The notes under the pieces: model-generated
Told to the model about the DNA's origin: nothing
The model's input: only the letters and a program-made list of their open reading frames with translations
Databases searched by the model: none
Translations under genes and position numbers: made by a program
Source: Combretum micranthum
Lineage: Eukaryota > Streptophyta > Magnoliopsida > Myrtales > Combretaceae
NCBI GenBank assembly: GCA_024138025.1
Contig: JAMXBD010002249.1
Location: forward strand, 62,001-126,000
Length of the DNA stretch: 64,000 nucleotides
Direction of reading: 5' to 3'
In this document: piece by piece, positions 56,361 to 64,000 of the stretch
Layout of the letters: the number at the start of each line of letters is the position of its first letter
Numbering within the stretch: position 1 is the first letter of the stretch

Positions 56361-57580
56361 ATCTGATGATAATGGTGAAAGTAAGAGATATCTTGCATCG
56401 ATAGATAACGAAAAATACTGATTATCATTTCTAACCCTAATGAGTTAGTCGTTGAACATGACATTAGTGATCACTGGGATAGAGAAAAGTTGGCAAAATA
56501 TGAACAAGGAAGAATTGAGATCAATGAACCTATAGAAGTAGTGAATATTGGAGCTGAAGATGAGCCAAAATTTTGAAAATAGGCACTACCTTATCCGCTG
56601 AGCAACGAGAAAGATTGAAGATTATTGACTGATTACTTAGACGTGTTTGCATGGTCCTACGAAGATATGCCTGGTTTGGATACCTCTATAGTGGTTCATA
56701 AATTACCAACTAAGGCAGATATCAAACCAAAGAAGCAAAAATTAAGACGATTTAGACCAGATATCTTGCTCAAGATTAAAGAAGAAGTAAAGAAATTGTT
56801 ACAAGTCGGTTTTATAGAGGTATCCGATTATCCTGAATGGGTGGCCGATGTGGTTCCGGTACTTAAAAAGAATGGAAAGGTCAGAGTTTGTGTAGACTTT
56901 CGCGATTTAAACCAAGCCACGCCCAAAGATAATTTCCCCTTACCGCACATAGATGTCTTGGTGGATAATACGGCTAGAAACCATCTATTTTCATTCATGG
57001 ATGGCTTTTTGAGATATAATCAGATTAAGATGGCAGAAGAGGATAAAACTAAGACAACCTTCATTACTACTTGGGGAACATTCTACTACAAAGTCATGCC
57101 TTTCGGCCTTAAAAACGTCGGGGCAACATATCAAAGGGCGATGGTTACCTTATTTCATGACATGATGCATCAAGAAGTTGAAGTATATGTGGATGATATG
57201 ATTGTTAAGTCTAAAGAAGATGAGGATCATGTGGAAATATTGAGGAGATTATTTGATAGATTACGAAAATTCCATCTTAAGTTGAATCCCGAAAAATGTA
57301 CATTTGGGGTGACCTCAGGGAAGTTGTTGGGGTTCGTAGTCAGTAAACAAGGATAGAAGTTGACCCGGATAAAGTTAAAAGCCATACTTGAATTACCTCC
57401 CCCAAAGACGATCAAAGAGGTTAGGGGCATATTGGGATGCTTGAATTATATTGCTCGGTTTATATCTCAATTAACGACAAATGTCGCCCTTTATTCAGAT
57501 TGTTGAGGCAAAATGCAGCTATTGATTGGGATAAAGATTGTCAAGAAGCATTTGATGAAATCAAGCAATATTTGATGAAT
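56361..57580 (+). pseudogene. Gypsy RT (host element)
   Basis: After a broken N-terminal stretch, 56625-57356 is open: DYLDVFAWSYEDMPGLDTSI, KKQKLRRFRPDILLKIKEEV, VPVLKKNGKVRVCVDFRDLN, FSFMDGFLRYNQIKMAEEDK (first catalytic Asp), MPFGLKNVGATYQRAM and EVYVDDMIVKSKEDE, with CTFGVTSGKLLGFVVS near the end. A TAG after KQG (57354-57356) reflects one missing base. The connection domain continues in shifted frames to about 57580. Confidence 0.9.
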
Positions 57581-58633
57581 CACCAGTGTTAGTAGCACCA
57601 AACCTGGTCGCCCTCTTTTCCTATTTGACGGTACTTCCTGAATCAATGGGAGGTTGTTGCTTGGACAAAAAAGATGAAGATGGGAAAGAACAGGCTATTT
57701 ACTATTTGAGTAAGAAATTCACTGAAGGAGAACAGAGGTATACTGAAGTGGAAAGAGCCTGTTGTGCGTGGTGTGGATCATGCACAGACTTGAGACAATA
57801 TACATTGTATTATTCTATCGAGCTTTATATGAAACATGATACGTTTGAAGTATTTGGCTCAGAAACAGGGTGATTGGGGAGAATTTCCAAATGGCAGATG
57901 TTGTTATCAGAATTTGATATTATTATGTGAATCAGAACTCAGTTAAAGGTCAAGCACTTGTAGAGCAACTGGCTGAAAACCCGGGTTTTGAAGATAATGT
58001 GATTGATGGAGAAGCTCAATTCCAGATGAAGGCATATTGTGGCAGATTCAGATAAAGAATCAGAACAGTTACTCCTAAATGGAAGTTGTACTTTGATGGA
58101 GCAGCTATGTATGCGGATGTGGAATTGAGGCAGTCTTAATATCACCAGATGGTAAACAATACCCACTTCAGCAAGATTGACTTTCCCTTATACTAATAAT
58201 GTGGCAGAATACGAGGCTTGCATCATGGGCCTCAAGATGGCACTTGACATGGAATAGATGATCTTGAAGTATATGGAGACTCCTCTCTCATCATCTTTCA
58301 AACACGAGGAGAATACAAGACGAAGGATGCAAAATTGGTGCCTTATCATCAATATTACTAGAATTGGCACAGAAATTCAAAGAAATATCATTCACTTATA
58401 TGCCAAGAAACCAGAACCAGTTCGCGGATGCATTAGCCACATTAGCATCTATGATTCAAATCACTGATGGAGTTGAGATCCAGCCCTTAAAGGTTCGCAT
58501 TGAGGAAGAACCGGCATTTTGCTTGAATACCGAGGAAGTCCCAAGGAAAGATCCCTGGTATGCTAATATCAAAGAATTCCTCCAAGATGGCAAATACCCT
58601 GAAAATGCTTCAACAAGGAGCGAAGAACACTAA
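57581..58633 (+). pseudogene. RNase H and second RNase H (host element)
   Basis: 57586-57873 reads FSYLTVLPESMGG, EQAIYYLSKKFTEGEQRYTE and LRQYTLYYSIELYMKHDTFE, the first RNase H. The second, around 58075-58470, is split over frames: KWKLYFDGAA, VAEYEACIMGLKMALDM, VYGDSSLIIFQTRGEY and FADALATLASMIQI (58364-58633), matching the nested copy. The last open part continues into the linker before integrase. Confidence 0.85.
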
Positions 58634-59790
58634 GACGCTTAGCAGTTCATTTCATGCTCAGTGGTAATACATTATACAAAAAATCATTTGATACTACTCT
58701 CTTGAGATGCGTAGATGAGGGGAAGCAGATATGTTGATGAGGAAGTCCATGAAGGGATATGTGGACCTCACATGAATGGATATATGCTAGCTAAAAAGAT
58801 TATGAGGATGGGTTACTTCTGGATAACTATGGAATCAGATTGTATTAAACACGTGAGACATTGCCACTTGTGCCAGATATACTCCAACAAGATGAATGCT
58901 CCTCCTAAAGAATTGCAGTCATTATCTTCACCTTGGCCCTTCTCAATGTGGGGTATGGACATGATAGGACCAATTTCGCCAAAAGCCTCAAATGGTCACC
59001 GATTTATATTAGTGGCGATCGACTATTTTACTAAATGGGTTGAAGCATTCTCATACGCTAATGTTACCAAAGGAGTAGTTGTCAAGTTCATCAAGAGAGA
59101 TATCATAGCCAGATATGGAGTCCCTGATACAATCATTACAGACAATGGTACCAATTTGAATAACAAATTAATGTCTGAATTGTGCCAAAATTTGGATCAA
59201 ACATCGGAACTCTACCCCATATCGACCTCAGATGAATGGGGCAGTTGAAGCAGCCAACAAGAACATCAGGAAAATAATAGAGAAAATGGCTATCACTTAC
59301 AAAGATTGGCACGAGATGCTACCCTTTGCACTCATGGCCTATCGAACATCCATCAGAGTATCAACAGGGGCAACCCCTATTCATTAGTATATGGTACAGA
59401 AGCTGTTTTGCCAGTTGAAGTTGAAATTCCATCACTCAGAATATTGGCAGAAACCGAATTGAATGAAGCTGAATGGGTGAGAAATAGGATTGATCAGTTA
59501 AATCTCATTGATGAAAGGAGGATGACCGCCTATCATGGTCAGCTTTACCAGCAAAGAATCGCTCGAGCATTCAATAAGAAAGTTCGCCCGAGAAATTTCA
59601 AGAAGGAGACTTAGTCTTGAGAAAAGTACTCCCAATTTCAAGATCCTAGAGGAAAGTTTACTCCTAATTACGAAGGACCATATGTAGTAAAGAGGGTGTT
59701 GCCTGGTGGTGCACTAATTTTGACTAGAGTGGATGGTCCAGATTTGAAAGACCCTGTAAATTCTGATGCGGTCAAGTTGTACTACTCTTG
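58634..59790 (+). pseudogene. Gypsy integrase (host element)
   Basis: The HHCC finger (GPHMNGYMLAKKIMRMGYFW, then HVRHCHLCQIYSNKM), the first Asp (MWGMDMIGPIS) and second Asp (TIITDNGTNLNNKL) lie in one open frame at 58715-59248. After a break near 59190, NGAVEAANKNIRKIIEKM supplies the Glu, then another frame at 59306-59614 gives GNPYSLVYGTEAVLPVEVEI. The C-terminus (RGKFTPNYEGPYVVKRVLPG) ends LYYS at about 59790. Confidence 0.9.
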
Positions 59791-60480
59791 AGAAATTAAT
59801 GAAAATTCTATCAAGTTCAGAAATGTGTTGACTACTTTGTCTATGTGTGATCTAATTTTTGTTATCTATCGACAAAAAGATATCTCTAGCGGTCCCAATC
59901 ATCAGATCAGTCATTGACCATTCACTTCAATTGATAAGCTTTCTTCATCCTTATATCTCTCAAATTTTTAAAACATGAGTGTACTGAGAGAGAGATTTGA
60001 GCAATTGATAAAGTTATAAAAACATTCTAATACTTTGAGATTTGATCTTTTCTTAAAGAAATACCTATTTCAGACCAATAACATAAGAAGTCGATAAGTT
60101 CAAGCTGCAAAGTAAGGGAGATACAAAGAACCATCTCCGTATTGTTCCGATGTCAAGACCATCAAAAAGAATCCAATTACCATCAAAAGACAAACAGAGA
60201 TACTCAATTCAAAGGATAGCCACTGTGAAGAGCTCTAGCCTGACGGAATAAACCTAGTGATGAGCGGACTTCACCAAGTGGTCTGACAAGTTTAGAAGCT
60301 TCTATAAGAATCTGGTAAGTTTTGAAAAAAAAAAAAATGAAAAAAAGAAATAATAAAATGAATATATTGCTAGAATTAAGTTTTTCAGGAAATTAGCTCT
60401 AGAAGCCATGCGAAACATGAGGAAATCAAGATCTCAGGACATGAGATTTGGGGATCAGAACATGAGACCCAGTTCAAGGA
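59791..60480 (+). other. 3' untranslated region before the tandem array (host element)
   Basis: About 690 bp without coding signs. A 13-A tract with adjoining A-rich sequence lies near 60323-60350. Confidence 0.6.
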
Positions 60481-60497
60481 ATGCATAACCAAATCAA

Positions 60498-61060
60498 ATG
60501 CCAGCTCAAGGAGCGCGTTTGAACCAAATCAGAGGCCAGCTCAAGGAGCGCCTATCCACATCAAGTGCCAGCTCAAGGAGCGTGCTTGAATCAAATCTAA
60601 GACAAATGCTAGCTCAAGGAGCGCTTATCCAAATCAGGTGCCAGCTCAAGGAGCGCCTAAACCAAATCAAATGCTAGCTCAAGGAGCGTTTGAACCAAAT
60701 CAGAGGCCAGCTCAAGGAGCGCCTATCCACATCAAGTGCCAGCTCAAGGAGCGTACATGAATCAAATCTAAGACAAATGCTAGCTCAAGGAGCGCTTATC
60801 CAAATCAGGTGCCAGCTCAAGGAGCGGCCTAAACCAAATCAAATGCCAGCGCAAGGAGCGCGTTCGAACCAAAACAAATGCTAGCTCAAGGAGCGCTTAT
60901 CCAAATCAAGTGCCAGCTCAAGAAGCACGCTTGTATCAAATCCAAATCAAATGCCAGCTCAAGGAGCGCGCTTGAACCAAATCAAATGCTAGCTCAAGGA
61001 GTGCTTATCCAAATTAGGTGCCAGCTCAAAGAGCGCGGTTGTATCAAATATGAGACAAAT
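60498..61060 (+). repeat. higher-order tandem array, about 171 bp built of five subunits
   Basis: AGCTCAAGGAGC (or a one-base variant) recurs 16 times, at 60503, 60538, 60570, 60611, 60643, 60676, 60709, 60741, 60782, 60814, 60848, 60883, 60915, 60956, 60991 and 61023. Spacings cycle near 33-32-41-32-33, so the pattern repeats every 171-173 bp. Each core can form a GCTC/GAGC mini-hairpin. It sits in the same place as the hairpin array of the nested element but is unrelated in sequence. ORFs across it are repeat translation. Confidence 0.9.
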
Positions 61061-61522
61061 GTTAACACAAGAAGCAATCCAATTCAAAAGACATTTCAGA
61101 ACAAGCAGCATATCCACAGAACATGTGAAACATTTCAAGAGTCCTTTCAAGCTTAAGGATCGCAAGCTCGTTGGAGCGCCTTCCTTCTTTGCTTTCAAGC
61201 TGAAGGATCGTTAGCTCGGAGGAGCGCCATCCTTCTCTTCAAGAACATGAATCATTTCTATTCGAGAAACAACTTCATCTCTGCTCAAGAAACAATTCTA
61301 TCTCTGCTCAGCAAACGACCTCTTTTCAAGTAAGGACTCAGTACATGAGACCTGAATCAAGGGATGGTTCAGTACATGAAGCATCCTTAACCAAGAAGTG
61401 ATTCAATGAGCATATCAGAACATGAAAAGCTCTCACCCCGCTCAAGAAGTGGGAATTCCAGATGAGGTAAAGTCAAAATGAGGTCTACTTTATCTTTGTA
61501 ATAAGGTTTTGACAAACCTCAT

Positions 61523-61538
61523 CACAAAGAGGGACAGC
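61523..61538 (+). promoter_or_regulatory. polypurine tract of the host element
   Basis: CACAAAGAGGGACAGC directly precedes the 3' LTR. Confidence 0.85.
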
Positions 61539-64000
61539 TGTAGACACCTCATTTTGACATTCTTTTTGTCAAAATAAATACTTAGCTTAGTATATACATA
61601 ATTAAAATAATTAATTTTTGCATATTATAAATGTTAAAGCTAGGAATGAAAAATAAAAAAAAATTAAATTAAAATTAATTAAAATAATAATCATAATAAA
61701 TCAATTTAATAGAAATAAATATAATAGATGTAATATGGGTAAATGTAATTTCAAAATTCGTAAAAAAAAAAAAAAAATTTACTGTTCATTGTCTTCTAGC
61801 TTTGGCCGCCCGATGGGCCAAGTTTGAGAGCTTTTTTGGCTCGGTTTTCGACCTGTTTTTTACAAACCAAGCACGTTTCTTAAAAATAGGCGTGGAGTAG
61901 TTTATGTTGGTATAAAATTTAGTTGTTTTCATAAAGAGAAAGGATTTGAAATTTGAATTCGAAAATTAAAAAAAAAAACTCGTTTTTAGTTTCCAGAAAA
62001 AATGCAAAATCCGAGATTTTTGTTAATGATAGTTGTTTAACGTTCAAAATCATAACGGTAATGACAGCTATTTGTAATAATTGACCGTTTTTTGACAACT
62101 AATTAATAGTTGTAATTCGTTTTTTCGGATTTAAATAAAAAAGCCCCAAATTTAACTCTATAAATAGAAGAATAAAAAAACAGAAAAAAAACTCCATACA
62201 AATCACAAAACTATTTGATTTGAGATTCTTGAAATTAGCTTTTCAATGATAAAGTTTCAACTTTGAAGTTTTTCGAGCAAGATTAATCAAATTACTCCAC
62301 GGATCAAGCTAAATCGGAAAATTAGAAGTCGAGATCTTCAATTTTCATCGACTCCGATTCCATTTCCCTTCCCAGTCGCGCATTCGTAGGCAGCTGGAAT
62401 ACGAGAACCGGAGCTCCAGCCGATCTTTCCCCCGTCGGACTAGAGGGCATTGCTCTGATTTCATTCATCTCCCTGCGCGAATTCAATTCGTCCACGCGCG
62501 CGTCCTCCCCCTTCCAGAATCCATTCTGCAGGTATAATAATAATAATAATAAAATAATATAATAATAAATAGGAAAATAGAAATAAGAAAAATGAAAAAT
62601 TAGTATATAATTATAATATTCAAAATCTATTATGAATATATTGTGTTTCTTTAAAAAAAAAATAAATAAAATAAAATATGTGAAATTAGTATTAGTTTGA
62701 ATCAAGATAGTATAGTCATTATAATATGTATATATATATTTTGTCAATGAATATCTGCTTTTCGCCATGATGAATAGGTTTTTAAGGAAAAGTTTTATTA
62801 TTAACATGAAAATTTTGATTATACTAAAGTTTTAGGCTTATAATGAATTGTCCAATAGTGTACGAGATGTTATTTCAATGTTTATATTAGACATATATTT
62901 TGTGATTTTACGTTTATGAAATTGTTTTATAATATTGTCTAAATATTACCCGTAATCTTGGTATTGATATAACAATTTTAAACAAGGGATGATATTGGAT
63001 ATATGTTATTCTTTATTCAATTAAAGTTTTGGAATTGTCATGGTGCATCGTATTGTGTTGAATCTTGTGAATAGTTATTCATGATATTACAAGTTGAGAT
63101 ATTTTTATGATTAAGAGGATATATGAAATTTGACAATGTAAATGAATGTTTGTCTCATAAATTTGTTCTAAAGATATTAATTTGAAATTTAGGATTTAAT
63201 TTGTCATGATATAGTTTTTGATTGTTCTATCTTTTTTGCAATAATATAGTAATGATTTTGTCTTCTTGTGATAAAATTGAATTTTTTGATATATATATCA
63301 TGTTAGGTATGTGTTCATAGAATTACATTAAGATCTTGTTATTGATAATATACCTATAATCATGACATAATCATAAGGAATATATGAAATTTTTATTTTT
63401 TTAGTTTTAGGTTTACAATATTTGAATTATGTAATCATGTATGATGATAGTCATTAATATTCCTTTTATGCCATGATATAGTGATGACCTTGATTGTAAT
63501 AATATTGAATTTTATGATTTCACTATATATGAAACCACATTGAAATCTTGCCCTTCATAATATAATGTCAATGATATATAAATCTTGATTATGCCATGAT
63601 ATTGCTTTGTTGAAATTAGTTTGTTGAATATTGATATTCCCTATAATATTTTTATTCTTGATGATATGTATGATCAATCGATATGCATGATATGTGGTTA
63701 TGATTTCTTGTTCAAAATTTTTGTCACTTAGAAAAATCCGATTTTCCATAAAATTGCTAAAACCTAACTTGATAGATTTAGGGTTCATGTTAAAAGATAT
63801 GTATATATTTTTCATAAAATTAACAAACTTAACGAACTTAAAGCGAAAAGATTTCGAAAAATTTTAAAATTAACCAACAAACTAAATTTTTCTAAAAGAA
63901 CTACGTGTGGTCTGATCCCGATTAGCGGGTACGTAGGCACCTAAATGGGCGACTTAAAATATGTAAAAAATTATTTTTTTGAATTTATTTGATTTGTTTA
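61539..64000 (+). repeat. 3' LTR of the host element, cut by window end
   Basis: It matches 32569 to about 35040 with scattered, mostly transition differences and small indels in A/T runs; about 470 bp lies beyond the window. It carries the same TATA box and conserved box (about 63896-63950). The ORFs at 62322-62807 and 63555-63815 are LTR copies, not genes. Confidence 0.93.

Larger units (their letters stand above)
32569..64000 (+). mobile_element. Tat/Ogre-like Gypsy retrotransposon (host element), split by a nested element, 3' end outside window
   Basis: The LTR start TGTAGACACCTCATTTTG occurs at 32569 and 61539. Between them lie a primer-binding site, ORF1, gag, protease, RT, RNase H, a second RNase H and integrase on the + strand, with 39590-55198 being a nested element plus one target-duplication copy. 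The second RNase H between RNase H and integrase and an ORF upstream of gag are hallmarks of the Tat lineage that includes Ogre. Without the insertion the internal region is about 10.4 kb, close to that of the nested element. Confidence 0.9.

Noticed and set aside
60498..61060. centromeric satellite, because of the 171-bp period
   Set aside because: The array is only about 0.56 kb, sits inside an element 3' UTR, and the length match to alpha satellite is coincidence.
60690..61156. ORFs over the higher-order array
   Set aside because: Pure translation of the 171-bp repeat.
62322..62807. 161-residue ORF on the - strand, shared in part with 33328-33519
   Set aside because: Both lie in the two LTR copies of one element; the similarity comes from LTR duplication, and the N-terminal half is low-complexity Tyr/Ile/Phe-rich sequence.
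63555..63815. 86-residue ORF repeated at 34595-34855
   Set aside because: Same LTR position in both LTRs; no protein family, AT-rich composition.

Overview
The window is AT-rich plant nuclear DNA made almost entirely of LTR retrotransposons. By my boundaries about 50 of the 64 kb lies in four elements, one of which carries a fifth nested inside it. A decayed TIR-domain (TNL resistance-gene type) exon points to a eudicot, because TNL genes are absent or very rare in grasses. I cannot name the species. I see no intact cellular gene, rRNA, tRNA or CRISPR array.

Layout: 1-1041 is a probable LTR remnant. 1977-2355 is a foldback (inverted-repeat) element. 2356-6426 is AT-rich filler with microsatellites. 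6427-15346 is a decayed SIRE/Maximus-type Copia element on the + strand, with gag, pol and an extra 3' ORF region. 17434-22162 is a short-LTR Copia element on the - strand. 22617-27559 is a related short-LTR Copia element on the + strand, nearly intact and flanked by an AAAGG duplication. 28285-28750 is the TIR pseudogene on the - strand. 29602-29943 is a possible MITE.

32569 to the window end is a very large Gypsy element of the Tat/Ogre type on the + strand: LTR of 2.9 kb, ORF1 upstream of gag, then protease, RT, RNase H, a second RNase H and integrase. Its gag 3' end is split by a second element of the same lineage on the - strand (39590-55193, AGGAG duplication). The host resumes at 55199, and its 3' LTR begins at 61539 and is cut by the window edge.

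Most coding regions carry frameshifts and stops, so they are annotated as pseudogenes. Catalytic motifs are still readable: YVDD of RT, DDE of integrase, D[ST]G or DNG of protease, and zinc knuckles.

The most unusual signal is structural. The nested Gypsy element has, between integrase and its 3' LTR, a tandem array of about 22 short hairpins. Their stems vary in sequence but stay base-paired (TAGGTC/GACCTA, TAGGCC/GGCCTA, TAGACC/GGTCTA, TAGACT/AGTCTA) around a conserved loop. The last ~600 bp of the LTRs of both Gypsy families also holds three hairpins that keep pairing although their sequences differ. Together these suggest structured RNA modules in the leader and 3' UTR of these elements. 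This is inference from reading by eye and is testable by covariation analysis.
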